64,000 bases of DNA from Symbiotaphrina buchneri (Eukaryota > Ascomycota > Symbiotaphrinales > Symbiotaphrinaceae), in the NCBI GenBank assembly GCA_001599915.1, contig BCIG01000019.1:434001-498000 (forward strand), in the 5' to 3' direction. The notes beneath the pieces are model-generated. The model ran no database searches. It worked only from the letters and a program-made list of their open reading frames with translations, and had not been told where the DNA came from. Position numbers and translations under genes: made by a program. Position 1 is the first letter of the stretch, and each line of letters opens with the position of its first letter. Positions 1 to 11,667 of the stretch are shown piece by piece.

Positions 1-298
1 CGCCACGTTTCAGGCTACAGCACTCGGCTAAGGAACGGGAGGCAGATGGGCAGCTACCTAGGTAGGCCTGGTGATATACTCTTCAAGCCGGCAACAGCAA
101 GAAGCCCTCAGCGCTGAAGTATCATTTGTACTCCTATCGCTATGTAATTCAGTTCCCGGCGTTGTTACTGCGAACAACGCCATGCAATGCTAAACATACT
201 TCATGACCCACTACCCCCTGCGCTCGAACGGGCCTGCAAAGTGGCAATTTGCTTTTGTAGTTGTACAAAGAAGTTCTGTCCATTGGCCATCGCGTTTG

Positions 299-932
299 CT
301 AAACACAATTTAGTACGGCCTGGTAAAACGCGAGGTCCCTATTTTGCACCCACCCTTCAAACCCCACGGTCCTCCAGACCTCGAGTCTTCCTTGGGAGCT
401 TTGTACAACACTGCGCGATTCCCTAATGTACCGAGCAGACTTCTGGTCAGCCGAGATGTCGTATGCAGAGCATAGATAAAGGTCCAGCTGGACGTTGTCC
501 CAATATGGTCTCGTACCTGCGTTCATCGCGTTCAAATATCCTGTTATCGGCGGTTAGTGTCAGTGCCAGAGTTGCAAGTGACTTAAGTCCAAAGGACACA
601 ATGTCCGACGTACTCTTGCGGAGATAATCAGTGACCTCACTGGCATTGTATCCTCCAACCGGGACATGCTGCTCTTCGGAGAAGCCCAAGGAGGAGGCAC
701 TGCGACTGCCCCGGTCACCGCTGACCCATGCATTCCCCGAGATTGCCGAAAGTCCATGGCTGCCGTTGTCTTCACGCCGACCTTGTGCTTCTCCCTGGTT
801 CTGGGACTGGTTGTGCGGTCGTCTTTGTTCGGTGCCCGCACCGCCATCACGGGAAAGGGACTGCTTCTGTTGGCGATTCTGCCCAGAAGCCGGCTGTGTG
901 CGTGATGGTCGCCATCTACTGGAACGGGGCAT
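299..932 (-). CDS. Unknown small protein, 2 exons (about 186 aa)
   Basis: Not recognised. Exons are complement(614..932) and complement(299..540). The 73-nt intron (541..613) has donor GTACGT, a CTAAC-like branch site and a CAG acceptor, and joins two open frames. The N-terminal half (about 1-80) is basic and low complexity, rich in R, Q, S and G. The C-terminal half is more ordered: a GGYNASEV-x-DYLRKRYLNA stretch, then an aromatic-rich segment (WDN, YLCSAYD, WRTVGFEGW). The ATG at 932 was chosen because it opens the RS-rich segment; an in-frame ATG lies at 974. The conserved look of the C-terminal half after splicing is the main support. Expression and function are unknown. Confidence 0.5.
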
Positions 933-1210
933 CGTGTCAGCGCCGGTGGTTGCTTCCGGGAAGCTCCAGTCCATCGACCGTGAGGTGAGGCATTACTTCT
1001 CTTCTGCGGCAGCGCTCATGCCTGGATTGACTAGTCGGCACCACGACTCCGCGCAATGTCCAGTGACTGCAATTGCCCTTCGGCGTCGTGCTGCATTCAC
1101 TGCAGTCAGAGTGGCAATGACATGGAGTTATTAACTGCACGTCAAGCGCACAGCAGCGGAACTGGGAGTGGGAGACAAGAAGCAACGACAACAAAAGCGA
1201 TCAGTGACTC

Positions 1211-1242
1211 TAGCTTCGTAGCTTCGTAGCTTCGTAGCTTCG
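1211..1242. repeat. Tandem repeat, TAGCTTCG x4
   Basis: Four perfect copies of an 8-nt unit, followed directly by TAAGGTGA. It lies in the divergent spacer upstream of the zinc-finger gene. Confidence 0.9.
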
Positions 1243-1554
1243 TAAGGTGAAACTAGGGAGGTTAAGTATAAGGCACATAAGTAGCTTAAGCCAGCGCCGC
1301 AGTTTAAGGTTAAGGCGTGTTTAGGCAGGTACCAGCTACGAGTACCTACCTTACGAATAAGGTAAGCATGGGCACGCCGGGAGCCGTCGCTACCTTTACC
1401 CTTACCTTACTCACTCTAGAGGATCGCGGGGTCCGCCCGCAGAGCCTCCTTTTTCCCCTCAAAGCATCCCAAGCGCAGTCGACGGTTCCTCGGCCCAGCA
1501 GATCCCCAGACCCAGCAGCCTGACTGCAACGGGCTTCTACACCCACGCGCCCTC

Positions 1555-1624
1555 AGCGGCAGCGGCAGCGGCAGCGGCAGTGGCAGCAAAGCCAGACTCT
1601 GTTCCTGTTCCTGTTCCTGTTCCT
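1555..1624. repeat. Two adjacent hexamer microsatellites, (AGCGGC)n and (GTTCCT)n
   Basis: About four perfect AGCGGC units plus one variant (AGTGGC) at 1555..1584, then four GTTCCT units at 1601..1624. If translation began at the ATG at 1580, the second array would encode a Val-Pro repeat. I think both lie in the leader and translation starts at 1715. Confidence 0.85.
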
Positions 1625-1714
1625 GTTCTTCTCCCTGTTACCTGTGGCCCACCCAATTGCACTTCAGCCCGCTGGCGTTCTCGCCGAATTTGGACATCCG
1701 CAACGTTGCGGCTC

Positions 1715-3502
1715 ATGACTTCTTATTCCGACACGTACGATTCCGACGACGCCCTCCACCGCTCCCCTGGCCTCCAACCAACCAAGGTCAGGCTCGTCCC
1801 TGAACCCTCGCCGCCTCCGATGATTCCACGGCAGGTTGCCGCCCATTCAACGACCAACGTCAGTACGCCTTTCTTCACAGACGGTGGGAGAAAGTCTAAT
1901 CGGAAGAAGACCCGAGCATCCCAAGGGGACGCAGTCCTGGTCAGCTTCCTCGGGCCCAAATACCCAGACGTTGCAAGAAAGGCTGGGGAACGCGCTCTGA
2001 ATTCCGCTTCACAGTCCGAGGCAGAGGCAAGCGAGGGCGAGATGGATGGCGATGTCCATGATGATGCTTCGTCGGCGTTGGACGATAGCGCCCTGATTTC
2101 CGCCGCAGCAGAAGCAGCGCGAGATGCACTGAGGGTGCTGGACGCGTCAACGCCGGCGCCGTCGGGGCCGGATGAGGAGGAGGGAAATCTGGCATCCGTT
2201 AAGAACGAGGGCTCCACTAGCGGGAGCGGTGCAGGTCAAGGTGTTGTCGCAATGCCTCCGGAGACGAAGCCCGCGGATGAAGTAAATCTGCCCAACGGTA
2301 GATTTCCTAATCACAGCGACCCGGCACACCGCACGCATTCCGTGGCCACCCTGAAAACCGAAGAATCCATCTCTCCTACGTTGCGCGGTAGTATGATACC
2401 AGACTCACAGGGTTCTCCGGACCAAAAGCTACCGAGGATCCAGGATCACAATGGACAGAATGTCAGCCTTCCATCATTGAAATACCTGGCAGAAGCCGCA
2501 GAGCACTCCCACCACACCTACTCCAATGGTGCTCCACGACAGCACAGGCAATCCTTTTCCTCACCTACCAACAGCCTGCAAGCACAGTCTCCTCCTCAAT
2601 CGACGACAGGAACAAAGCAACAGCCTTTCGTCTCACCGCAATCTCAACCTGTGCAGGTCAATGGAATCTCTCCGCCTACACATTATGGTGAATCTTCACC
2701 AGAACTTTACAGACAGACTCGAGACCTTCCCTCACCTCCGCAAGGTGGTTCTGCACCAAATCCCTACATTTTCAACCGGAGGCCATCGCAAGCATCAGAA
2801 AATGGCCCACCATATGCGCCCGGGGCAGCTGTGGACGTCCATTACACTCCACCATCAGCAAGCAGTCATCCCTCCATTGACGGCTATGTGCCAAGTACTG
2901 CGGCCTCGTCTACACCACAAGGCTCACAGACAGGTATAGATGGGCCAGCAACGTTGCTGAATCCTCAACATAGGCACCAAGCCACTCCGATCGCTACACT
3001 CGGCTTCAAGTGTGACTATCCAGGGTGTCCAGCTCCCCCCTTTCAGACTCAATATCTGCTCAAGTATGTCGTTGGAGCTCGTGTCAGACCCTCGCGTGAG
3101 ATACTAACGTTCCATATAGCTCCCATCAGAATGTACACTCGCAAGATAGACCGCACTATTGCCCTGTGAAGGGCTGCCCTAGGGGAGAAGGTGGCAAAGG
3201 GTTCAAGCGAAAGAACGAGGTGATAAGGCATGGACTGGTACACGACTCTCCGGGATATGTGTGCCCCTTCTGCCCGGATCGAGAACATAAGTATCCACGG
3301 CCTGATAATCTTCAACGGTTAGTCTAAGGTCGGACCTCTTTCTGAAATTTAGTGACAGTATCTTAGACACGTCCGCGTTCATCATATTGATAAGGATAAA
3401 GACGATCCAATGCTGAGGGATGTACTCGCGCAGAGACCCGAGGGAGGACCTCGTGGGCGTCGACGCCGTGTGACTAACAATGCATCCCCAGTCTTTTTCT
3501 AG
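1715..3502 (+). CDS. C2H2 zinc-finger protein, probable transcription factor (about 560 aa)
   Basis: Exons 1715..3063, 3120..3317 and 3367..3502; introns are 56 and 49 nt. Residues 1-430 are disordered and rich in S, P, Q and acidic residues. The C-terminus carries three C2H2-like fingers: CDYPGC...HQNVH, CPVKGC...HGLVH, and CPFC...HVRVH. Splicing is required to complete fingers 1 and 3, which strongly supports both introns. A basic GRRRR tail follows. This fits a nuclear DNA-binding regulator of the conserved fungal type; its target is unknown. An ATG at 1580 in the same frame would add 45 residues encoded by simple repeats, so I prefer 1715. It is convergent with palB. Confidence 0.85.
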
Positions 3503-3847
3503 AAAAGTGTCTTGGATATCGCTGGTTACATATTGCGCGGCGCTTGCTATAGGATATGCTCTTTCTTATATAGTTATTCACTGCTCCCTCGGAAGACTGT
3601 GTCCGTCGCAGGTCTTTGCGGGCGACTTCACTCTGTGTTCTATTGGGAAGTACGGGAGTATAAGGGCGGCGGTCTTCGACGGGTATGGAAGGCTGGCAGG
3701 AGCCTCGGTGTTTTATATAGCTCCTTTTTCTCGGCCACCGTGTGGCCGCTATGATATCCAGTTGCTGTATTTACGAGGAGAACGCAGAAAATTTACAACT
3801 GTTCATGCATTGCTAGGTTTGCGAGTTGCTAGTACGAGTTCCGGGGA
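3503..3847. other. Convergent spacer between the zinc-finger gene and palB
   Basis: This stretch lies between two stop codons on opposite strands and presumably holds both 3' UTRs. An open frame across part of it (from about 3480) looks like chance. No repeat or RNA gene is seen. Confidence 0.6.
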
Positions 3848-6704
3848 TTAGTCCGCTTCGTCAGCCTCCCAGGGTCCCAGAGCGATGGAGGCTTCACTCA
3901 GTGCCGTCACTCTTACAATCTCCTCGGCAGCATCGCCTACTCCAGCAAGGCGCTCCAGAACAAGCCACAGGTTCCGACCCCCTTTCTGCCGCTGCGGAGA
4001 AACATCAATATCGCCTGTCTGTACTCCCCCAGGAGCATCACTAAAAGCACCTTCTTCACTAGACACGAGCGTCTCACGATGCGGTCCTCTACCTAACTCC
4101 AGGCCGATCCTGATAGGTGATCTGACACCAATGGTACGACCGCTGCCCAAGGAAGAACGGGCCGCAGCAGCGCCCTCCACGCTATGCCGGGCGATGAAGG
4201 TACTTCGAGTCAATCGCTGCGGAAGTACCATAGCCACAACTCTGTTCAGCTCCGGGCCGAATACTACAAATGGTAGATCCAACCGGAGTCGCCCAGCTCC
4301 TTCTGCTGGTAATGAGTTGAGGGTGCATTGCACGTTCGCGCCAACACCCAAAGTGAACCCACCTTTGTGGCCTGGTTCAAAGGTCGAGCAGATGACGGTG
4401 TAAGTACCTGCCTCGACTGCTCTGAGCCGGACGAGAGCGCAACCCCGTCGATACTCTCCACTGTCGCCGAGGATATCTCGCGTAGTCACCTTCTTGATAC
4501 GCCTGCCTCCAGAGACGAGGAGTTTGGCATGCACAGGCACCTCGTCGTCCCTGGCCTCGATCGTCAGAACCATGTCCGTAAGTGCAGGGACGGTAAGCGA
4601 AAACTGCGGGTTCAACACATAATTGGCAGAATTCGAATTTCCGCCTGCTGAGCTAGTTGTCCAAGCAGCATCTTGTGACAGTTGATACGTGTACGGATCC
4701 TCTGCAGGCGAAACCGCAAGAGGATCACGTGAGAATACTGAGAGGGTGAAGCATTGCTTGCACGAGGGCAGATATTGCTCCGAAACGACGACAGTAAACG
4801 TGGCCCCGCCCTCGGCATCCAGTCGTAGCAGGGTCTGAGGAGAGTCAACGTACGGGCATCTGTGGAGGCTTCCATCGGAAAGGAAGACCCTCTTGCCGTT
4901 GCCTCGGAAAGCATAGAGTGAAATAAAGCCCGGGCTGCCACGACCGGCTTTTAGAGTCTCTAACTGCTGCGGGTGCATCTCACCACGACCTTCACCTGTA
5001 CGGAAGTGTCGGTCGAGGAGTAGCCAGACGACACCATCTCTGTGGGCGGTGACTGAATACTGAGGATTGGACGCAAAACAACCAGCAGAACGGCGCGATG
5101 TCGACAGATCCCACGAGAAATGATGATCTTGTCGGTGGGTAAACAGCTCCGGATTCCAATTCAAGTACACTGACTCAAAGTAGACCATTAAATTCGTCAA
5201 GTCGATCCAAAAGGTGCCAGGTGTCAGAGTATCATCTTTTCGGATAGCATTGCGTAGTTGTTCAGTCCAGTTGTCCTGACTTGCATCGTTTTCGTCCACC
5301 TCAAGCGTGGTTTTCCTTGAAAGGCTTCCTTTCCAGACAGTTCCTTCCGCCCACGGGTTCTTGACCAATAACAACCGGTGGTCACCGACCTGTTTCATGT
5401 TCAGAACGGCATAATCGTGCTGTCCGACAAGGCCAAGATGCTTCTCCTCTCTCTGACTCATCTGCCCAGTGCCAAAAGAGACCATCACATCTCCATAAGT
5501 GAACGCTTGGAACATCCTTTTCCATAGCCGATCTTCATCAATGTCGTTCTCTTGCAAGAACACGTGCTCCGGGATCCAACCGGTGAGGATCCATAGATCC
5601 GTGCCAGAGTTACTACCAGGGAAATCATACCCTCCGCGAACTTTCAAGTATGCCTTCTCCAACAAGCAAGGCCACAAGAGCCCGGGATTGTTGCGATCTA
5701 TGACATGGAGAGTACGTGAGGTCTTCGAGGCGGGAAGGCGGTCGTCGATGACAACTTTCCGCCAACAACCGTTCACGTTCAGCCGCAAGATATATTTTCC
5801 GCTCGCAGACTGTTGAGGCTTATTCTCCTCCTCATCCTGCGGATACATTATAGTAGATAGAACCTGCAATGTATTAGCTTTGCTTCAAGGGGAGATGATT
5901 CCAGTACCCTCGAATGGCCGAGCGCGACCCTAGCTGCACCAGCGCAGAGACTGGCAACAACTGAGCAATCTGTGGTCACGTCCTGCACCAAATCTAACGA
6001 TGTTTTACAGTTCATGGACGGTCCTTCTCTGGCCACTTCGTCAGAACATTGTGCGTCCCGTGGCGGGAGTATCTCCTCTGGCCGTTTCCAGCCATTGAAG
6101 ACCGCGAGCTGAGCCTCTGATAAGCCAAGATCTGGAGAATCTCTATGTGCATCAACAGTCTGTAGACCTCCATTCTCGGTGCGCCCTGGCAACTTACAAG
6201 AACCGGCGCTGTCCAGGTTTCAACTCAAACTCTGCGGTGTCCGGCGGAGATTCCCAAGGCGGGAAGATGAAGCCATTGAGCTTCGAGCCCTCCAGCAGGA
6301 TAACCTTCTCTCGTTTGGTCAGGCACCGGTCCGAGATTGGTCCCTTCAATATCACCTTCCGACTGCTGTTCCTTGGACTTTCGATACGAGACGGCGCACC
6401 CCCAGATCGCGAACGGCGGCCTTGTTTGATCTCCTCGGCTTCTACCAGCAAAGCCTTGCACTTGGCGTTCAACCTACGTCTGCTGTCCTCTGTGCCAGCC
6501 AGTCTTAAGGCCTTCATATATGTCTCAGCCGCCTCGATGGCCGCTGAAAGAGCGGCATTCTTGGAGTGGGCGGTGCCAATGCGTGCTTCTATCGCCTGCA
6601 GTTCGGTGAGCCTTGACGAGCATCTCCCCGGGGAGCGAGAAAGCAAATATCAGTACCAGCGCACGATTTTCCAAAGCCCCTGGATCCTCTGCTGCGGGGT
6701 TCAT
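3848..6704 (-). CDS. palB: Calpain-like cysteine protease PalB/Rim13 (ambient-pH signalling), about 898 aa
   Basis: Exons complement(6657..6704), (6198..6595), (5908..6142) and (3848..5863); introns are 61, 55 and 44 nt. Domain order matches PalB: MIT domain (about 10-75, IEARIGTAHSKNAALSAAIE), calpain protease core, then C2-like domains to the end. Catalytic residues are visible: Cys208 (TTDCSVVASL), His376 (GQHDYAV), Asn396 (VKNPWAEG). Signature stretches such as RGGYDFPGSNSGTDLW and DDRLPASKTSRTLHV are intact. By family knowledge, PalB is recruited through ESCRT-III (MIT) to endosomal/plasma-membrane signalling complexes and makes the first cleavage of PacC under alkaline pH. The length is close to the family norm and the gene looks functional. 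Three GCCAAG (PacC-type) sites occur upstream. Confidence 0.93.
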
Positions 6705-7516
6705 CTGCGTTGCTCTTTGTATGCGCCGGTGCTAGTCGCTTTGGGGGCGCCGTTGAAAGGGGTGGTAAGGGGCTGGTGGGTAGTAGGTAGTCTTACGGCG
6801 TACAGTCGCAGGTTGCCCGCAATACTTTCCCCATTTGAGGGTCGATCTATCTTATCTCGTAACCTGCAGGCTAAGGTACCTTAGCCAAGATCGCCGGCAC
6901 TGTGGAGAACAGCTGTGTGTTCAAGGCCAAGAACGTGTTCGGGCCGAGGTTCGTCAGCTACGAAGTACAGCGGACTCACATATGTATGTACAAGTACATC
7001 GTATGTTCCTTAACTAAGCCATGACTTGTGTAGAGGTAAGGTACCACTACAACCAGTTTGCTTGGCCTTCCTTCCCCGCACGTCACTGTGCGAGCAACCT
7101 TAGAGCTACGACGTACCTTACCCTATGAGGTACGTTGGATGCAGCCGTCCTCTACGAAGTATCGGCGGCCGGGTACCTTACCTTGAGTATCTCTATCGTT
7201 GGAATCTTGTACTGTTTATCTGCCCTTCCAGTATTGTCATTGTATCTTGTGCTTCATGTGCTGAGTGGGCTTTCCTACCAGCAAGCAGTATACCCTAACT
7301 CCTTAAGCACTGTCCCTGGCACCTTAATCTCCATCTTCTGATTTCCGCCTTGTCTCTCAATCCCTCCCGACCTCAGCCCCCTCGCCCCTTCTCGTCTCAT
7401 CCCACTCAGCAAGGTCTTCTATATCAGTATCATCAGGCCATTGGTGTTGGCTATTGTCTGCAGTCTGCCTGAAGCAAGATTCAATTCGTGCTCGGCTAAG
7501 GCCATTCACCCTTCCA
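6705..7516. promoter_or_regulatory. Divergent promoter of palB and the PMP47-type carrier
   Basis: An 812-bp divergent spacer. GCCAAG hexamers, matching the PacC consensus GCCARG, lie at 6884..6889 and 6926..6931, and on the other strand at 7061..7066. The spacer also holds several copies of the recurring motif (GGTACCTTAG, GTAAGGTACC, TACCTTACCC, GGTACCTTACC). No gene is seen. Confidence 0.55.
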
Positions 7517-8784
7517 ATGCCGGTACAGTCAAAGGAGGCGCATCTGCCTCCCTGGGGCTATGCCGTTGCGGGTGCAACTGGTGCTGTCGTCGCCAATGCA
7601 ATGGTATATCCGCTAGACATGTAAGGGCCTTTTGCCAGGACTGGACCTATGTCCGCCACTTCCGCTGCTCTCTAGCTGACTCTAGCTATTTCATGCAGCG
7701 TTAAGACCCGACTACAAGTCCAAGTCAAGAAGAAGAAAACAAAGGAAGCAGAAGGGGAGGTTGTCGTCGAGCCTACGGTCGATACGCTCGACCATCAAGA
7801 TCACCACCATCATCATTACGCGTCAACATTGGATGCAATTGTCAAGATAGTGGAACACGAAGGCTTCCACGGGCTCTACTCGGGCATGGCTGGTTCACTG
7901 ATTGGCGTCGCTTCAAGCAACTTCGCATACTTCTACTGGTACTCTGTGGTGCGGGACCTGTACAATGTGTATCAGAAAACTACAGATCATCCCGGTACCG
8001 CAATTGAGCTGGCATTGGGGGCTATAGCTGGCGCTCTTGGCCAGCTTTTCACGATTCCCGTTTCAGTCATCACCACAAGGCAACAGACTCAGCCAAAGGG
8101 CCACAAGAAAGGTCTGCTCGATACGGGCAGAGAAGTTGTGGAGAGTGAGGACGGCTGGACTGGATTATGGAGGGGCCTCAAGGCTAGCTTGGTATTGGTG
8201 GTCAACCCCGCCATCACTTACGGAGCTTACCAAAGACTACGGGATGTCTTCTTTCCAGGCGTGACTCAGTTGAGGCCATGGCAAGCATTTTGTGAGGACC
8301 TGCCAATATCTCGTATGCCTAACGACAAGACTGACTGGTGCTCGAATTGGCAGTGCTGGGATCCGCCTCGAAAGTGCTGGCAACAATAGCAACGCAGCCG
8401 CTTATTGTTGCTAAGGTCGGCCTGCAATCTAGGCCTCCTCCGGCCAGAAACGGCAAACACTTCAAGAGCTTCATAGAAGTCATGCAATTCGTCGTAGAGC
8501 ATGAAGGGATGTTGGGTCTCTTCAAAGGAATTGGTCCCCAGATCCTGAAAGGATTCTTGGTACAAGGCTTTCTTATGATGACGAAAGAAAGGTACTTAGA
8601 CTCGAAGGTTTCATTCTGAATGCGCTGACTTTCATACAGGATCGAAGTGTTGTTTGTGTTACTGTTCGCATACATGCGGAGATTGCGGGCGGAGAAGCTA
8701 AAGAAACTGGCCGAAGCGGCCGCGAGTAAAGCAGATCAAGCGCTGCCAGCCCTGCAAAAAGCGCTACCTGTCCGAGGCATATGA
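7517..8784 (+). CDS. PMP47: Mitochondrial-carrier family protein, peroxisomal adenine nucleotide carrier type (ANT1/PMP47), about 359 aa
   Basis: Exons 7517..7620, 7699..8291, 8354..8591 and 8640..8784; introns are 78, 62 and 48 nt. Three carrier repeats are visible, with the signatures PLDIVKTRLQ (repeat 1, restored by splicing), IPVSVITTRQQ (repeat 2) and QPLIVAKVGLQ (repeat 3), each followed by an EG-x-x-GL(Y/W/F) segment. A His-rich loop (DHQDHHHHHY) separates the first two helices. By family knowledge, PMP47/ANT1 carriers bring ATP into peroxisomes for fatty-acid activation; the sequence resembles these rather than ADP/ATP carriers. The C-terminus is Lys/Ala-rich. Substrate is inferred from family resemblance only. 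Confidence 0.88.
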
Positions 8785-9130
8785 AGCGGGCTGATTTTGG
8801 ATCTCCGTCCGTTGTTAAGGATGATTTGTACCACATAGTCTCTTGTGTATCTGCGGCGTCTCAAGAGGTTGGAAGTTGGCAGTGTTTGCGGGTCCGTGCA
8901 ACAGGAAGTTACCGTATGTTATCTGATTCTGGTTGGCTGTACGAAGCTACTACGTATGTACTCGTACATACCTGCGCTCGCAGCTAAGCCGTAGACCACG
9001 TGACCAGGGCACACAGCCTTGCAAACCCTAAGCGAGCACCAGCTCCATCTCGACGCTGTTGCGCGTATTGACGAACCTGCGACGACGTCGACGAGCTTCA
9101 CCGGGATATCTTCCACAGCCTACCGTCACA
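8785..9130. promoter_or_regulatory. Short spacer and RPL29 promoter
   Basis: It includes the 3' UTR of the carrier gene and the promoter of RPL29. TACGAAGCTACTACGTATGTACTCGTAC-type motif material lies near 8940-8970. No other gene is supported. Confidence 0.5.
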
Positions 9131-9560
9131 ATGGCCAGTAAGTTGCCGCTGGCTGGAATAGTAATGCATCTATGGTCTGGTGCTAATCTGGCACGCAGAA
9201 TCAAAGAACTCGTCCCAACACAACCAGAGCAAGAAAGCCCACAAGAACGGGTAAGTTGTCCTCTCGGAGTCATAGGGATCGGACTTGCGCCGTGCAGTTT
9301 GAGATAAAAGGGATGTGTGGCTTGATGAGCTGACGTTTGCTCCCGTCATACAGGATCAAAAAGCCTAAGACGCACCGTTACCCATCCTTGAAAGGCACAG
9401 ATCCCAAGTTCAGGCGGAATCACAGACATGCTCTGCATGGCACGATGAGGGCATTGGTACGTAGCTATGATCGCTTTGACCTATAGTCAGAAACTTGTGG
9501 ATGTGGTACTGACTTGATGTGTAGAAGGAGGTGAAGGAAGGCAAGCGGGAGTCTGCGTAG
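9131..9560 (+). CDS. RPL29: 60S ribosomal protein L29 (eL29), 65 aa
   Basis: Four exons: 9131..9137, 9199..9250, 9354..9456 and 9525..9560. The first exon is only 7 nt (ATGGCCA), so the start is followed at once by an intron, a common arrangement in fungal ribosomal-protein genes. The spliced product begins MAKSKNSSQHNQSKKAHKNG and continues IKKPKTHRYPSLKG, which is the eL29 signature. It is very basic and close to the usual length (yeast 59 aa). It is a component of the large ribosomal subunit. Introns are 61, 103 and 68 nt. Confidence 0.95.
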
Positions 9561-10150
9561 GTGATCAAATCAAGGACTACGGCGGCGTGCATCGGCTCGG
9601 CTCGAGGATTGACGAAGACATGGAAGATGGCAATAAGCATGGCGGGGAGTGATTCGAGCATGGATGTTTTGTCTCTGGCTCATTACCACATCAACTACCG
9701 TCCTCAATGATGCCTGATCGCGGTGCTGCATAACCGGCCTATCTCTCATCCGCTTCCACTCCTCTACGTGACAATCGCAACGACGGCATATGTGTGTACA
9801 GCACCGCTGCTCTTCCCATGCACGGTTGCTGAAGGATTCTTTTCTCGTGCCGAGATGAAACTTCAACCCCCTTATTACCAAACATCTCCCTGCCATTCAA
9901 TGGAGTGGAGGTGCATGGACAGGGGGTTAAATCCTCCGGATCATTCATTATACCAGATTAATGAGCGTCCTCGCCGTACTCCATTCATGCAGGTCCTTTG
10001 CATATGCTCATGACTTAGTTCCTAGACGACATAATCCGTCTTTATCACTACATTTTATCAACCGATATTCCAGTGTCTTATGATTCGATGTCCCTCTGTA
10101 CTGGAGGGCATCACATACTGTGCTAGTCGTACTCGTTAACCCAATCACTT
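9561..10150. other. Convergent spacer between RPL29 and the LisH-WD40 gene
   Basis: It presumably contains two 3' UTRs. Short open frames here are not protein-like. The GGTAAGGTA-type motif common in other spacers was not seen. Confidence 0.5.
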
Positions 10151-11667
10151 TCACTCGCTCTGGGGTGTCCGAGCCTGCTTCCAAACTAGCAATTTCCGAT
10201 CGAATCCGCCGCTGAGCAACCATTCCTCCTTTCCATTTGTTGTCTCTACGAAACCGGCCCATAGCGCTCTGACTTTACTCCCAGGTTCATGTCCGTCTCT
10301 TAATGACGCCTTGATCTTTCCCGTATCGGTTTCGATGCCTCGGATGATACCATCGTCGCCGTTGACCCATACTCCTGAGCCGTCAGGCCGCCAGCAGACT
10401 TGCGGCGTGGAGTAAACCGTCTGTGGCGCCATAGTGCTGACGCTGATTAGAATGGCAGCGTCTTCTTTGTCCTGAAGTGCAAGATCCGCACGGGCTTGTG
10501 CTGCAAATGTGGTTGGAGGAAGTGGTTCTGCTAGGTCACCCGACGTGATTGGTGGCAGTAGTAATCGCACGATGATGAGTTTCATATGCGGCAGCGAAGA
10601 GGTTGCAACGGCCAAGAGGGAAGGGTCCGTTGGATGGCGGGCGAGGCAGGACGGACTGAAAGCTATCCAGGCATTCGAATGCGGTGCAAGATTCTGTCTG
10701 CCCAAAGAAACCAGCGGAGCTGGAGAAGCGGATGAAGGCGATGGCTCCCTCGGGAGGCCGTAATAGTAGAGAAATGTCGAGTCCCGACGGGATATGACAA
10801 GAACCGGCTCTCGGAGCTCAGGATGCGAAACGAAGACTACTGATTCTGGATTTGAGGGTAGAGTTACTGACCCAAGCGGCGCGCCGAGCAACGGAGCAGT
10901 CTTGTCAATGCGATAGACCAGTATCCTTGAATCCCAGCCTACTGTTGATACCCACGCGCCTTGCTCATCTTCCCACGCGGCTATCTGAGTGACATACTTG
11001 GCGTGGTCTCTTCTCTGGTCCAGTACGACGTCCTTTACACAGTCGTAAAGGATGACCTGACCGGACATGCTGGCTGTGATGAGATAGCGGGCCCATAGTA
11101 CTGAGCAGGAGAGTATTGGGGAATCGTGAATGCGCGTATGTGCTTGCTGGATAAGGCCGAACGAAGGCGAGTCCGTCCGTAACATGTTCAGTCGCCGATC
11201 GGCTCCTGTCGCAAGGATATACTGGGAAACATCTGACTGAGACAATTGGAACCAGTCGATTGACACAGAAAGAATATTTGAACATGACGGCAGACTGCCT
11301 ACCTCCACCGGCGAGGCAGGGGCTGATTCATGCGTCAGCGGACCGGGCATTCATTCTGCCCGACTCTGCTTACCTGGTAATGTCCACCCTTCATTTTTCT
11401 GGTCGAACCCTATCCTCTCGAATTGCAGACTCAAGTCGAATGTCTTTTTCTCTTCGAGGACCTTTTCGATTGTCAGATCGCCTTTGTTCAATGTGCCCGC
11501 ATCTGGTGGGAGTCCCGCTTCCTGCAGGAACACTTCAAGAGTCTAGAGGTTGTAGACTTGGTCAGTTAGTGTATGCGTCCCTTCCTGAACAGAGTACGGA
11601 CTTGGTCATAACTGCTGGCTCTGAGAAACCTTGCGACGAGGACTAATGGTGTGTCTACATTGGCCAT
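10151..11667 (-). CDS. LisH motif plus WD40-repeat protein (about 460 aa)
   Basis: Exons complement(11602..11667), (11374..11542) and (10151..11298); introns are 59 and 75 nt. The spliced N-terminus (FLRASSYDQTLEVFLQEAGL, about 14-33) has the LisH pattern, a dimerisation motif; it is split by intron 1. The rest contains divergent WD40 blades, for example SIDWFQL, YILATGADRRLN, WARYLITASMSGQVILYD, VSTVGWDSRILVYRI and EEWLLSGGFDRKLLVWK at the end. This fits a beta-propeller scaffold; I cannot name the complex. Intron 1 uses the uncommon donor GTCCGT but has a good CTAAC branch site, and intron 2 uses GTAAGC. It is head-to-tail with the NCBP3-like gene. Confidence 0.8.

Larger units (their letters stand above)
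933..1714. promoter_or_regulatory. Divergent promoter and leader region with short tandem repeats
   Basis: This spacer separates the unknown gene on the minus strand from the zinc-finger gene on the plus strand. It holds a tandem TAGCTTCG array (1211..1242), several TACCTTAC/AAGGTAAG motifs (about 1345-1410), and hexamer repeats (AGCGGC, then GTTCCT) just before the chosen zinc-finger start. No further gene is supported. Confidence 0.6.

Noticed and set aside
1580-1714. N-terminal extension of the zinc-finger protein with a Val-Pro repeat
   Set aside because: Encoded by a GTTCCT microsatellite; the ATG at 1715 begins ordinary protein sequence.
3480-3851. 123-codon open frame between the zinc-finger gene and palB
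   Set aside because: It overlaps the last codons of the zinc-finger gene in another frame and lacks family similarity.
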